A stretch of DNA of 64,000 nucleotides from Massilia kyonggiensis (GCF_024756235.1 NZ_JANUGY010000007.1:124001-188000); one strand, 5' to 3'; counted from the stretch's first letter, positions 1 to 9,041 are shown. The notes: a model not told the origin generated them from the letters alone. Translations and numbers: made by a program.

Positions 1-94
1 CTTCCGGGATGGCGGCCGCGCCGGCCTTCGACACGAGCGAAGCGCCGACCATGGCGCCGGCCGCGCCGGTGATGAAGTTGCGACGGGTTGTCAT
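1..94 (-). CDS. Multicopper oxidase (CopA-like), N-terminal fragment
   Basis: Only the first 31 codons lie in the window; the gene runs off the left edge. The visible peptide has a twin-arginine signal (TTRRNF followed by a small-residue hydrophobic stretch ending AGAAA), as in periplasmic copper oxidases of the CopA/PcoA type that oxidise Cu(I). The ATG overlaps the stop of the upstream outer-membrane factor by four bases (ATGA), so the two are translationally coupled. The copper assignment rests on the Tat signal and on the neighbours (TolC-type factor, Met/His-rich peptide); no copper-binding motif is visible in the fragment. Another Tat substrate is possible. Confidence 0.6.
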   Translation of the reverse strand, partial: MTTRRNFITGAAGAMVGASLVSKAGAAAIPE

Positions 95-1476
95 TCTGCT
101 TTTTCCTTGTTCAGTCGGGTGCCGAGCGTGGCTTCCAGTTCTGCGTGGGCGGTCCAGAAGGTTTCCAGCGCCTCGATGTAGGCGCCGACCGCCTCGGCCT
201 GCGCGCGCGCATCGGCCAGCAGGTCGTGCGGACTCGCGAGCATGCCGTTGTAGCGCAGCAGGACTTCTTTCCCGATCTTCTTGCGCAGAGGGAGGATCGT
301 GTCGCGGTAATGCTTCGCAACGTCGTACGCGTTGCGGTACGCGAGATAGCCTTCGCGCGCCTCGCTGCGGGCCGTGACGGCCGTGAGCGCGACCCGGTTC
401 ACTGCCTGCATGTAGGTGGCTTCGGCACGGGCGACGCGCGCGCCGCCCCAGTCGAACAGCGGCAGTTCCAGCGACAGCGAATATCCGCGTTCGGTCGGCT
501 CGCCCGTCTGCGTCTTGTTGGCGTAGCCGAGATCGAGCACGTTGATGAAGCGCGTCGTGCGCGTGAGCCCGAGATCCGCCGCGGTGGCGGCCGCCTCGGC
601 CTGCGCCGCCCGCACGTCCAGGCGCTGCGCCAGCGCGATGCGTTCGACGTCCGGCAGGTCCGCCGGCGCGGCCGGCAGGTCGGGCAGGTGGTCGGGCAGG
701 GCGTAATTCGCGTCCTGGCCCCACAGGCCCAGCGCGCGGGTGAGGCGTTCGCGCGCGGCCGTGGCCCGCTTGTCCGCACGCGCGACGTCGCGTGCCGCCT
801 CGGCCAGGAAGACCTGCTCGCGCGCCAGGTCGAGCTGGTTCGTGTTGCCCGCCTTGGCCATGCGGCCCGTCAGTTCCGCGCCCGCTTCGGCGGACGCCCG
901 CACGCGGCGCGCGTACTCGAGCGCCTGCCGGCTGGCCACCGCCTCGACCCAGGCCGTGCGCGTCTCGAGCGCGTGGCGTTCGATGGCGGCGCCCACGTCG
1001 CGCTTCATCTGTTCGAAGCGGCGCGTCTCCATGCGCGCGGCCAGCGGCGTCGTCAGGAGGCCGACGAGGTCGAAGGTGATGCCCCGCTCGATCTCGAGGA
1101 CGCCGCCGCCGGCGAGCCGCGTGAAGTCGAACGAGGGATTGCGGGGCCGGACGGCCTGCGCCAGGTCGGCCTGCGCGATGCCGACGTTCCAGTATGTGGC
1201 CTGCAGGCCCGGATGGTTGACGAGGGCGATGCGCACGGCCGTGTCGATGTCCAGCGGGCGGCCTTCCCTGAACACGGGCAGGTCGCGCAGCGATGCCGCC
1301 AGCGCGCCCTGGCCGGCGCCGTCGCGCGTCAGTTGCGGCGTGGCGCCGATGCGGGCGTGCGTCGTGGCGGCGACGTCGCCGAAGCCGCCGTCCGGCGTGA
1401 CGGTCGCGCAGCCGGCCAGCAGGGCCAGCGCGGCAGCCGCCCCCGCACGCGGTAAAAGTCGTTGTCGCGGGTTCAC
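91..1476 (-). CDS. TolC-family outer-membrane efflux factor (CusC/CzcC type)
   Basis: 461 residues, normal for outer-membrane factors of tripartite metal/drug efflux. An N-terminal lipoprotein signal ends in LLAGC. Two long Ala/Arg/Glu-rich helical repeats follow, as in the TolC alpha-barrel (around residues 120-250 and 330-440), and the conserved ALETRTAWVEA-type helix is visible. The start is a GTG at 1474-1476 with AAGGAG five bases upstream; it overlaps the stop of the preceding 90-residue peptide by four bases, so the longer upstream frame is not needed. It probably exports copper or other metals together with genes beyond the left edge; the inner-membrane pump and adaptor are not in the window. 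Confidence 0.85.
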   Translation of the reverse strand: MNPRQRLLPRAGAAAALALLAGCATVTPDGGFGDVAATTHARIGATPQLTRDGAGQGALAASLRDLPVFREGRPLDIDTAVRIALVNHPGLQATYWNVGIAQADLAQAVRPRNPSFDFTRLAGGGVLEIERGITFDLVGLLTTPLAARMETRRFEQMKRDVGAAIERHALETRTAWVEAVASRQALEYARRVRASAEAGAELTGRMAKAGNTNQLDLAREQVFLAEAARDVARADKRATAARERLTRALGLWGQDANYALPDHLPDLPAAPADLPDVERIALAQRLDVRAAQAEAAATAADLGLTRTTRFINVLDLGYANKTQTGEPTERGYSLSLELPLFDWGGARVARAEATYMQAVNRVALTAVTARSEAREGYLAYRNAYDVAKHYRDTILPLRKKIGKEVLLRYNGMLASPHDLLADARAQAEAVGAYIEALETFWTAHAELEATLGTRLNKEKAE

Positions 1477-1745
1477 TTCATCTCCTTGTGCATATCGTGG
1501 CCCATGTCCATGGCCGGCATCGTCAGGCGCATGGCATTGCGCCCGCCGACGGTGGCGTTGGCGTCGCGCCATGTCTGGTCGGGGCGCGTGGCGGGTGCGG
1601 GTTCGGTGCGGTAATCGATGGCCGGCCGGGCCTGTGTCGCGGGCACCGGTGCCTGCGGATCGGCGACGCCGGCGGAAGACGTCTGGGCGCTGGCGTGCGC
1701 GGCGAGCAGCATGGCCAGCGCGTACGTCGGGAAGAATCGTTTCAT
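1473..1745 (-). CDS. Small secreted Met/His-rich protein, possible periplasmic copper binder
   Basis: 90 residues with a clear Sec signal peptide (MKRFF, hydrophobic core, AHASA cleavage region). The mature part is Pro/Ala/Thr-rich and ends in a Met/His cluster (MPAMDMGHDMHKEMK), the type of tail that binds Cu(I)/Cu(II). It is first in a tightly coupled run: its stop overlaps the GTG of the outer-membrane factor, which in turn overlaps the multicopper oxidase. Role as a copper-handling accessory is inferred from composition and position; I do not recognise a named family. Confidence 0.65.
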   Translation of the reverse strand: MKRFFPTYALAMLLAAHASAQTSSAGVADPQAPVPATQARPAIDYRTEPAPATRPDQTWRDANATVGGRNAMRLTMPAMDMGHDMHKEMK

Positions 1746-1811
1746 GTCGTTCTCGTTGCGAATGCGTGAATGGCACCGCCGCGCACGAGCGCGAGCGGCG
1801 TGATACGGCGT

Positions 1812-2165
1812 TCAGGCGACGAGGCGGCGGGGCGGGCGTTCGGGCAGCGGCGGATCGACGCTGGCCAGGTGGCCGGCGCGGAAGGGGATGGCGATGGAGG
1901 GCGGCGGGAACGCCGGCGCGACGAGCGGCACGGGCACGAGCGCGACGACGATGCAGCAGTCGCCGCAGACGCTGCGGTGCTTGTGCTGATGACCGGTGTC
2001 GTCCACCTTGGCGGCGGCCATGTCGTGGCAGCTCTTCACGACCGAAACCGCATGCGTGACGGCCGGCGCACTCACGGACGGCAGCATGCGTGCCGCGGCC
2101 AGGCCCTGGAAGGGCAGGGCCAGCAACAGCAGCCAGACGATCAGCGAGCGCATTACGGTCTTCAT
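1812..2165 (-). CDS. DUF2946-like secreted or membrane protein
   Basis: 117 residues starting at MKTVMRSLIVWLLLL, a strong signal peptide/anchor; the frame is open 22 codons further upstream but those codons lack a signal. The mature region has a Cys/His-rich patch (SCHDMAAAK, HQHKH, SVCGDCC) followed by a Pro-rich hydrophobic tail. This layout resembles the DUF2946 proteins commonly found next to TonB receptors and copper genes. Function unknown; metal binding is plausible from the Cys/His cluster. It sits just upstream of the copper operon on the same strand with a gap of 66 bases. Confidence 0.6.
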   Translation of the reverse strand: MKTVMRSLIVWLLLLALPFQGLAAARMLPSVSAPAVTHAVSVVKSCHDMAAAKVDDTGHQHKHRSVCGDCCIVVALVPVPLVAPAFPPPSIAIPFRAGHLASVDPPLPERPPRRLVA

Positions 2166-2286
2166 CGAGCGCATTCTAGCACGATGGACTGTTGCATTTC
2201 GATGCATCCCCGGGCGCAATAAATGATGCAAAAATGGCCGTGCGTGCTAGCATATTGCTATTACAACTAGAATAAACGGGAACGGG

Positions 2287-2688
2287 ATGTTGAGGCGCAT
2301 GTTCGCGACACGGGCCATGCACAGCCAGCGCCAGGTGGGCGAACGGGCGGCGCAGGTCATCGACCGGGTGATCTTCGACATGGGCGTGGAGCGCCTCGTG
2401 CAGGGCTCGTTCGGCCTCGATCGTCATTGCCGCCCGCACTTCTCGAGCGCGCCCGCCGCGCGTGGCCGCGACGTCGTCACGGTGGCGCTGGCGCAGCTGG
2501 CCGAGTGCACCGCGCTGTCCGGCGTGGCGAAACGCGATCCCGACCCGGCCGTGCTGCGCATGTACAAGGCGGCGGTCGTCGACGGCCTGCTGCGCGAGTT
2601 CCGGGCGCGCTCCCCGCGCTTTCGCGCACTGCCCGTCGTGCAGGCCGCTCAGCGCATCGCGGAGCGCAGCGCGCCCGATTCGAAATAG
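2287..2688 (+). CDS. Hypothetical protein
   Basis: 133 residues, cytosolic, no signal or membrane segment. Codon third positions are almost all G or C in this frame, as in neighbouring real genes, which supports it as coding. The sequence is amphipathic and Arg/Ala-rich, without a motif I recognise. The start ATG follows a weak CGGGAACGGG purine stretch. Its 3' end overlaps the end of the convergent CDF exporter gene by 40 bases, an arrangement seen several times in this window. A short AT-rich intergenic region (2166-2286) separates it from the divergent DUF2946-like gene. Confidence 0.55.
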   Translation: MLRRMFATRAMHSQRQVGERAAQVIDRVIFDMGVERLVQGSFGLDRHCRPHFSSAPAARGRDVVTVALAQLAECTALSGVAKRDPDPAVLRMYKAAVVDGLLREFRARSPRFRALPVVQAAQRIAERSAPDSK

Positions 2689-3599
2689 ATGTGGCGAATG
2701 GCCGGATACACGGCCGCCACCGCCTTCTCCAGGCGTTCGATCGCCGCCTCCACTTCGTCGATGCGCATGCCGCGGTTGAAGCGCACGGCCGCCGTCAGCA
2801 GGACCTCGTCTGGACCCAGTTGCATGCTGAGGAGCTTGCCGACGTCCTCGATGGACGGGTCGTTGCGCAGGATCTCGCACACGTGCCGCGTGGCGTCCGT
2901 GCCGATGCCTTCTCCCACGAGCAGCGCGCCCGTCTCGCGCGCGAGGGCGAACGCGGCGCCTACGAGCAGGAGGCCGATCAGCACCGACGCGGCCGGGTCG
3001 AAATAAGGGTTGTCGAACACGTGGCCCAGCGTGATGCCGACGGCGGCGATGGCGAGGCCCAGCAGGGCGGCGGTATCTTCGATGAACACCGTGAACACGG
3101 AGGCGTCCTTGCTCGCGTGGACCGTCTGCCACAGCGAGGCGCCCGCCTTGCGCCGCTTGTTCAGCGCCTTGCGCGACACGTTCCAGCTATAGCCTTCGAA
3201 GCACGCCGACACGCCCAGCACGACGTAATTCCACATCGGATCCTCGAGCGGTTCCGGATGGCGCAGCGCGGTGATGCCGTGGTAGATGGAGAGGCCGCCG
3301 CCCAGCGAAAACACGGACAGCGCGACGAGCAGTGCCCAGAAATACAGGGCCTTGCCGTAGCCGAACGGGTGGCGTTTGTCGGGCGGTTTTTCGCTGTTGC
3401 GCTCTCCGACCAGCAGCAGGAATTCATTGCCCGTGTCGACGGCGGAGTGGATGCCCTCGGCCAGCATCGCGGCGCTGCCGGTGATGGCGGCGACGATGAA
3501 CTTGGCGGCGGCGATGCCCAGGTTGGCGACGATCGCCGCGTAGATCACCTTGCGCGATCCGCCGTCTTTTCCCATTTCTTCCGTGTTTGTTTCCGTCAT
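2649..3599 (-). CDS. Cation diffusion facilitator family transporter
   Basis: 316 residues. A first domain of about six membrane segments (residues 18-220) precedes a C-terminal cytosolic ferredoxin-like domain (residues 225-316), the CDF layout. The metal-site signature in helix 2 is visible (H51 and D55 in AEGIHSAVDTGNE), with a second acidic site in helix 5 (FIEDTAALLGL). CDF proteins export Zn, Fe, Co or Mn from the cytoplasm by proton exchange at the inner membrane; the metal cannot be told from sequence by eye. It forms a separate unit from the copper genes and is convergent with the hypothetical gene at 2287. Confidence 0.9.
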   Translation of the reverse strand: MTETNTEEMGKDGGSRKVIYAAIVANLGIAAAKFIVAAITGSAAMLAEGIHSAVDTGNEFLLLVGERNSEKPPDKRHPFGYGKALYFWALLVALSVFSLGGGLSIYHGITALRHPEPLEDPMWNYVVLGVSACFEGYSWNVSRKALNKRRKAGASLWQTVHASKDASVFTVFIEDTAALLGLAIAAVGITLGHVFDNPYFDPAASVLIGLLLVGAAFALARETGALLVGEGIGTDATRHVCEILRNDPSIEDVGKLLSMQLGPDEVLLTAAVRFNRGMRIDEVEAAIERLEKAVAAVYPAIRHIYFESGALRSAMR

Positions 3600-3686
3600 G
3601 GTCTGTGAGCGCTGATATCATCCTGTCTATGTCGAACCAAGTGTAGCCAATCCGGGTGGAGCGGCTTGCACGGCTGGGAGCGGTGG

Positions 3687-6377
3687 ATGAGCGTACGTAA
3701 TCTCAAGCAACTGTTTGCCCCGAAATCGGTGGCCCTCGTCGGCGCGTCCGAACGTCCGGGGAGTGTCGGCGCGACCATGCTGCACAACCTGCGCGAAGGG
3801 GGCTTCAAAGGGCAGCTGTACCCCGTGAACCCGAAGTACGAGACGCTGGACGGGCTGCAGGTCTGGCCGGACGTCGCGCGCCTGCCCGCGGCGCCGGACC
3901 TGGCCATCATCTGCACGCCGCCGTCCACCATCCCCGGCATCGTGCGCAGCCTCGGCGAACTGGGGACGCGCGCGGCCATCGTGATGAGCGCGGGCGTATC
4001 GACGGCGCGCGACCTGCGCGGCCGCAGCATCAAGCAGGCGATGCTCGACGCCGCGAACCCGTATTTGCTGCGCATCCTCGGTCCGAACAGCTCCGGGCTG
4101 CTGGCGCCCGGCATCGGCCTCAACGCGAGCATCGCCGTTGGCGGCGCGGCGGCGGGGCGGATCGCGTTCGTGTCCGAATCGGGCGCGCTGATGGCGGGCG
4201 TGCTCGATTGGGCGCGCACGCGCAACGTCGGCTTTTCCACGATCCTCGCGCTGGGCGAATCGTCCGACGTCGATTTCGGCGACGTGCTCGATTACCTGGC
4301 CAGCGATCCCGGCACGTCCGCGATCCTGGTGCATGCGGAAAGCGTGCGCTATGCCCGCAAGTTCATGTCGGCCGCGCGCGCGGCGGCCCGCAGCAAGCCG
4401 ACGCTGATGCTCAAGGCCGGGCGTTCGCTGGAAGCAGCGACGGCCGGCGCCTGCCTGTCCGGCGTGCTCGCGCGGCCGGACGACGTCTACGACGCCGCGA
4501 TCCGCCGCGCGGGCATGCTGCGCGTGTACACGACGGACCAGCTGTTCGCGGCCGTGGAGACGCTCGCCCGCGCAAAACCGCTGTTCGGCGAGCGGCTGGC
4601 GCTCCTCGGCAACGGTGCCGGCCCCGTCGTGCTGGCGAGCGACGCGCTGCAATACGGCGGCGGCCAACAGGCGGAGCTCGCGCCGGAGACCGTGTCCAAA
4701 CTGCGCGACCTCGTGCCGGAATGGAGCGGCACGGGTGAGCTGAATCTGCGCGGCGATGCGCCGCCGGAGCGCTACCGCGACGTCATCGACGTGCTGCTGC
4801 ACGACCCGCAGGCCAACGCCGTCGTCATGATCCACGCGCCGAACGCCGTCGTCGACCCGGCCGACGTGGCGCGCGCCGTGGCGCCGCTGGCGAAGGCGTC
4901 GTCGCGCAACGTGCTCGCGTGCTGGCTCGGACTGCAGTCGGTGGGCGAGGCGCGCACGATCGCGTACGAGGCAGGCATGCCGGCCTACCGCACGCCGGAA
5001 GCGGCGGTAAACGGCTTCCTGCAGATCGTCCACTTCCGCCGCAACCAGCAATTACTGATGGAGGTGCCGGCCTCCGTGGGCGACGGCGAACCGGACCGCG
5101 AACGCGCCCGCGCCCTCGTACGCGAGCTGCTCGAGCGGGGCCGCCGCACGGGCCGCTACCTGCTGGACGACCCGGACACGAAGGCCATCCTGGACGCCTA
5201 CGGCATCCCCACCGTCCCCACGCGCGCCGCCGCGACGCCGGACGAGGTGGTGGCGATGGCCGAGGAGATCGGCTATCCGGTCGCCGTGAAAATCCTGTCG
5301 CCGGACGTGGTGCAGAAGTCGGACGTGGGCGGCGTGTCGCTCGACCTGGACACGCCGGAAGCCGTGCGCGCGGCGACGGAACGCATGGCGAAGCGGCTCG
5401 CGGAACTGCGCCCGGACGCGCGCCTGGACGGCTTCATCGTGCAGGCGATGGCGCGCAATCCGGAAGCGCACGAACTGATCGCGGGCGCCGCCACCGACCC
5501 CGTGTTCGGCCCAGTGATCCTGTTCGGCCAGGGCGGCCTCGCGGTGGAAGCGGTGAACGACCACGCCGTCGCGCTGCCGCCGCTGAACACGGTGCTGGCG
5601 CGCGACCTCATCTCGCGCACGCGCGTGGCGCGCCAGCTGGCCGGCTACCGGAACCACCCGGCCGCGAATCTCGACGCCATCGCCGCCGTGCTGGTCCAGG
5701 TGGCGCGCCTCATCGCCGAGGTGCCGGAGATCGTCGAACTGGACATCAACCCGCTGCTGGCCGACGGCAACAGTGCCGTGGTGCTGGACGCGCGCATGCG
5801 CATCGCGATGGCCGACCGCGCCGGCAATGCGCTCGACCGGCTCGCGATCCGCCCGTATCCGGTCGAACTGGAAGAGGTCGTGCCGTGGCAGGACGGGACG
5901 ATCCTGTTGCGTCCGATCCGCCCGGAAGACGGCGCCGCGCACGTGGCCTTCTTCAACGCGCTGACGCCGGACGACGTCCGCTATCGCATGTTCGTGCGCG
6001 TGCGCGAGCTGCAGCCGGCGCAGCTGGCGCGCTTTACGCAGATCGACTACGACCGCGAGATGGCATTCATCGCCACGCGCACGGGCCCGGACGGCCATCC
6101 CGAGACGCTGGCCGTCGCCCGCGTCGTGGCCGACCCGGACAACATGAGCGCGGAATTCGCCGTGACGGTGCGCTCCGACCTGAAAGGCAAGGGGCTGGGC
6201 GTCATGCTGATGAACAAGCTGATCGCGTACTGCCGCGCGCGCGGCACCCGCGAGATCGTGGGCGAGGCGCTGCCGCAGAACGCGCCTGTCATCGGTCTCG
6301 TGCGGAAGCTCGGGTTCACCGTCGGGCCGGTGGACGAGGACGAGGGTGTGCGGAAGTTCTGGCTGGAGCTGCGGTGA
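3687..6377 (+). CDS. Acyl-CoA-synthetase-like/GNAT fusion, Pat-type protein lysine acetyltransferase
   Basis: 896 residues from ATG 3687, chosen over the upstream TTG at 3666 because GGGAG lies just before it. Domains: CoA-binding Rossmann domain (about 10-130), succinyl-CoA-ligase-like region (150-300), ATP-grasp domain (480-700) and a C-terminal GNAT domain (730-890) with the acetyl-CoA loop around GKGLGVML. This is the layout of bacterial Pat/YfiQ, which acetylates and inactivates acetyl-CoA synthetase. In the NDP-forming ligases the phosphorylated His sits in a SHTGA motif; here the aligned segment reads CLSGVLA, with Leu 257 in place of His, so the ligase half should be inactive and regulatory. 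No acs gene is nearby. Confidence 0.88.
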   Translation: MSVRNLKQLFAPKSVALVGASERPGSVGATMLHNLREGGFKGQLYPVNPKYETLDGLQVWPDVARLPAAPDLAIICTPPSTIPGIVRSLGELGTRAAIVMSAGVSTARDLRGRSIKQAMLDAANPYLLRILGPNSSGLLAPGIGLNASIAVGGAAAGRIAFVSESGALMAGVLDWARTRNVGFSTILALGESSDVDFGDVLDYLASDPGTSAILVHAESVRYARKFMSAARAAARSKPTLMLKAGRSLEAATAGACLSGVLARPDDVYDAAIRRAGMLRVYTTDQLFAAVETLARAKPLFGERLALLGNGAGPVVLASDALQYGGGQQAELAPETVSKLRDLVPEWSGTGELNLRGDAPPERYRDVIDVLLHDPQANAVVMIHAPNAVVDPADVARAVAPLAKASSRNVLACWLGLQSVGEARTIAYEAGMPAYRTPEAAVNGFLQIVHFRRNQQLLMEVPASVGDGEPDRERARALVRELLERGRRTGRYLLDDPDTKAILDAYGIPTVPTRAAATPDEVVAMAEEIGYPVAVKILSPDVVQKSDVGGVSLDLDTPEAVRAATERMAKRLAELRPDARLDGFIVQAMARNPEAHELIAGAATDPVFGPVILFGQGGLAVEAVNDHAVALPPLNTVLARDLISRTRVARQLAGYRNHPAANLDAIAAVLVQVARLIAEVPEIVELDINPLLADGNSAVVLDARMRIAMADRAGNALDRLAIRPYPVELEEVVPWQDGTILLRPIRPEDGAAHVAFFNALTPDDVRYRMFVRVRELQPAQLARFTQIDYDREMAFIATRTGPDGHPETLAVARVVADPDNMSAEFAVTVRSDLKGKGLGVMLMNKLIAYCRARGTREIVGEALPQNAPVIGLVRKLGFTVGPVDEDEGVRKFWLELR

Positions 6378-6391
6378 CGTCGAAAAAAACC

Positions 6392-6871
6392 ATGGAACTG
6401 CGACCGGCGACACGTGACGATGCAGGTGCAATGCTTGGACTATTGCAGTCGGTCAGCCAGGAAGGCAGCGCACTGCCATTCGTCGACGGCATCGACGGCA
6501 ACATGATCGATCAGATATGGCTGGGGGCGAGGGGCTGCGTTCTCGCCTGCGACAACGGCGAGGTGCTCGGCATGTACCGCTATGGGCCGGCCATGCCGGG
6601 GCGAGGCTCGCACATCGCCACGGCCACCTTCCTGGTCGGTGAACGTGCCCGTGGCCGGGGCGTTGGCAGGGCGCTGGTCGAACACTGTCTCCAGTCGGCG
6701 CAGGCTGCCGGCTTTCGGGCCATGCAGTTCAACCAGGTCCTCAGCAGCAACCTGCCTGCACTTGCCCTCTACCGAAGCCTGGGCTTTGCCGTCATCGGGA
6801 CCGTGCCCGAGGCGTTCGATCACATCGAGCTTGGCTACGTCGACGCTCACATCATGTACCGGGCGCTTTGA
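6392..6871 (+). CDS. GNAT family N-acetyltransferase
   Basis: 159 residues, one GNAT domain. The acetyl-CoA pyrophosphate loop is visible as GERARGRGVGRAL (Q/RxxGxG/A type), followed by a typical beta5-alpha4 segment ending NLPALALYRSLGF. It starts within 20 bases of the Pat-like gene. A GTG at 6374 that overlaps the upstream stop and has GGAG five bases before it is an alternative start adding six residues; ATG 6392 begins exactly at the first beta strand. Substrate unknown. Likely co-transcribed with the Pat-like gene. Confidence 0.8.
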   Translation: MELRPATRDDAGAMLGLLQSVSQEGSALPFVDGIDGNMIDQIWLGARGCVLACDNGEVLGMYRYGPAMPGRGSHIATATFLVGERARGRGVGRALVEHCLQSAQAAGFRAMQFNQVLSSNLPALALYRSLGFAVIGTVPEAFDHIELGYVDAHIMYRAL

Positions 6872-6950
6872 CCGCTGGCCTCGTGACAAACCGTGATTAT
6901 TTTCCGGATTGCGTCACGTAAAATCGGCGGAACAACCGAACGGAGACAAC

Positions 6951-7301
6951 ATGGCCGAACTCATCGTGCGCAGGCGCGCCGCGTGGTACCAGGACCGGAT
7001 GCGGGACTACATCGTCCTCGTCGACGGCAGCGAGCGCGGGCGCGTCGGCAACGACGCCGAGGTCCGCGTCCACGTGGAACCGGGCCGGCACAAGGTGCAG
7101 CTGAAGATCGACTGGTGCGGCTCGCCCGCCATCGAGGTCGACGTGCCGGCAGGCGGCGCGCAGGTGCTCGACTGCGGTCCGAACGCGACGCCGCTGACGG
7201 CGTATTTTTACGTGATCTTCCGCGCCGGCCGTTACCTGACGCTGCAGCCGGGCGCGCGCCGCGATGCCGTGCCGGACCTGCGCGATCCGGTCAGCGCCTG
7301 A
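6951..7301 (+). CDS. Hypothetical beta-rich protein
   Basis: 116 residues, no signal peptide. The sequence alternates short hydrophobic and charged stretches, suggesting a beta-sandwich, with an invariant-looking VEPGRHKVQLKIDWC segment that resembles small PEGA-like or DUF-type carrier folds ('G.H.v.v..'). ATG 6951 has GGAGAC five bases upstream, which is better than the upstream GTG-type start in the same frame. The 3' end overlaps the convergent helicase gene by 11 bases. Function unknown. Confidence 0.65.
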   Translation: MAELIVRRRAAWYQDRMRDYIVLVDGSERGRVGNDAEVRVHVEPGRHKVQLKIDWCGSPAIEVDVPAGGAQVLDCGPNATPLTAYFYVIFRAGRYLTLQPGARRDAVPDLRDPVSA

Positions 7302-8547
7302 ACCGCACGTCTTCCTGCACGACGGGCGCGTCGCGGTCGGCGCCTTTCGGCTTCTTTGGCTTCTTCGGCTTCTTGACGATCTGCCCGGCCGCATTCGTCT
7401 GCGGCACGCGGTGCTCGGGCTCGAAGCCCGCTTCCTCCTTGCGCTGCAAGGTCTGCTTCGTCAGCGCCTCGATGGCCGCGAGCTGCTGGACTTCGTCCGC
7501 GCACACGAGCGACACCGCTTCGCCGGACGCCCCCGCGCGGCCCGTGCGGCCCGTGCGGTGCACATAGTCTTCCGCCACGATGGGCAGGTCGACGTTGACG
7601 ACGACCGGCAGTTCCTCGATGTCGAGACCGCGCGCGGCGACGTCGGTCGCGACGAGCACGCGGACTTCGCCCGCCTTGAACCGGTCGAGCGCGCGCAGGC
7701 GCGCGGGCTGCGGCTTGTCGCCGTGGATCGAGTCGGCCGAGATGCCCTTCGCCTCGAGCAGGTCGACGAGCTGGTCGACGCCTTTGCGGGTCTTCACGAA
7801 GGCCAGCACCTGCGGCCAGCCGTGGCGTTTCAGCAGGTGCAGGAACAGGTCGGGCTTGCGCTTCTTGTCGACCGGGACGATCCACTGGCGGATCGCCTTC
7901 GCCGTCGTGTTGCGCGGCGTGGCTTCGATGCTGACCGGATCGACCAGCAGCTTCGTCGCCAGCGCGCGGATCGGATCGGAGAAGGTGGCGGAGAAGAGCA
8001 GCGTCTGGCGGCGTTTCGGCAGCAGCGCGAGCAGGTTGTCGATGTCGCGCGAAAAGCCGAGATCGAGCATGCGGTCCGCCTCGTCCAGCACGAGCGTCTG
8101 CACCTGGTTGAAGCGCACGGCGTTCTGGCGCTGCAGGTCGAGCAGGCGGCCTGGCGTCGCGACGAGGACGTCGACGCCCTTACGGAGCCGCATCATCTGC
8201 GGGTTGATGCTGACGCCGCCGTACGCGACCATCGTGCGCAGCGGCAGTCCGGCCCCGTAGGCGCGCACGCTCTCGTGCACCTGTTCGGCCAGTTCGCGCG
8301 TCGGCACGAGGATCAGGGAGCGCGCCGAATTGCCGGCGACCTGCGCGCCGTCCATCACAAGCCGCTGCAGCAGGGGCAGGGCGAAGCCGGCCGTCTTGCC
8401 GGTGCCCGTCTGGGCGGCGGCCATGACGTCGCGGCCGGCCAGCACGGCGGGAATCGCCTGCGACTGGACGGCGGTGGGCGTGGTGTAGGACAGCGAGGCG
8501 AGGGTGCGCGTGATCTGGTCGATCAGGCCGAGCGATGCGAACGACAT
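7291..8547 (-). CDS. DEAD-box ATP-dependent RNA helicase (RhlE-like)
   Basis: 418 residues, complete DEAD-box core: Q motif (TPTAVQSQAIP), motif I AQTGTGKT, Ia PTRELAEQ, II DEAD, III SAT, and VI HRTGRTGR. The C-terminal tail is short and basic with KKPKKPKK repeats, the RhlE style of RNA-binding extension. These enzymes unwind short RNA duplexes in ribosome assembly and mRNA decay, often at low temperature. The start at 8547 is the first ATG before the conserved FASLGL segment; 66 in-frame codons upstream look non-coding. It stands alone on the minus strand. Confidence 0.93.
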   Translation of the reverse strand: MSFASLGLIDQITRTLASLSYTTPTAVQSQAIPAVLAGRDVMAAAQTGTGKTAGFALPLLQRLVMDGAQVAGNSARSLILVPTRELAEQVHESVRAYGAGLPLRTMVAYGGVSINPQMMRLRKGVDVLVATPGRLLDLQRQNAVRFNQVQTLVLDEADRMLDLGFSRDIDNLLALLPKRRQTLLFSATFSDPIRALATKLLVDPVSIEATPRNTTAKAIRQWIVPVDKKRKPDLFLHLLKRHGWPQVLAFVKTRKGVDQLVDLLEAKGISADSIHGDKPQPARLRALDRFKAGEVRVLVATDVAARGLDIEELPVVVNVDLPIVAEDYVHRTGRTGRAGASGEAVSLVCADEVQQLAAIEALTKQTLQRKEEAGFEPEHRVPQTNAAGQIVKKPKKPKKPKGADRDAPVVQEDVRFRR

Positions 8548-8647
8548 GGTGGTGACAGCAGTCTTTGTAAAAGGCGACAGTGTAACCTGCCGGTGCATGG
8601 AGGGGGACCTGGAAGCATTCGTGCCGTCGGCGCAGGCGGCCGGTTCG

Positions 8648-9034
8648 TCAGGGTAGACGCGCCAGCGCCGGGCTGAGTTGCGGCGGCGCCCAGGTCCGCC
8701 GGACCGTGCCCAGGACGAAGACGAGGAACAGGCACTGCGCGGCAAACGACGCGACGTCGAAGCCGTACGCCAGTCCGACGTAGGTGTTGACGATCACGTC
8801 GCACACGATGATGAGCGCGGTCAGCGCCACGCCCGCGCGCGGTCGGGCCAGCAGCAGTACGACGGCCAGCGCATCGAAGAATGTCAGGGATGTCCAGAAT
8901 GCGGCGACGAACGGCGGGACGCCGCCGTAGTCCCACGCGATGCCGTGCTCGAACACGATGCGCGCGTGGTTCCAGGCGGCGCCTGCCAGGCAGGCCGCGT
9001 ACAGGACGCGGATGGCGGCCGCCGGATTCTTCAA
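8648..9034 (-). CDS. Small integral membrane protein
   Basis: 128 residues with four predicted hydrophobic segments (about 8-24, 42-62, 68-88, 95-115). The start is a TTG at 9034 with GAAGG just upstream, seven bases after the stop of the preceding small membrane protein gene, so the two are probably coupled. No ATG is available before the first membrane segment. I do not recognise the family. Confidence 0.55.
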   Translation of the reverse strand: MKNPAAAIRVLYAACLAGAAWNHARIVFEHGIAWDYGGVPPFVAAFWTSLTFFDALAVVLLLARPRAGVALTALIIVCDVIVNTYVGLAYGFDVASFAAQCLFLVFVLGTVRRTWAPPQLSPALARLP

Positions 9035-9041
9035 GCCGCCT

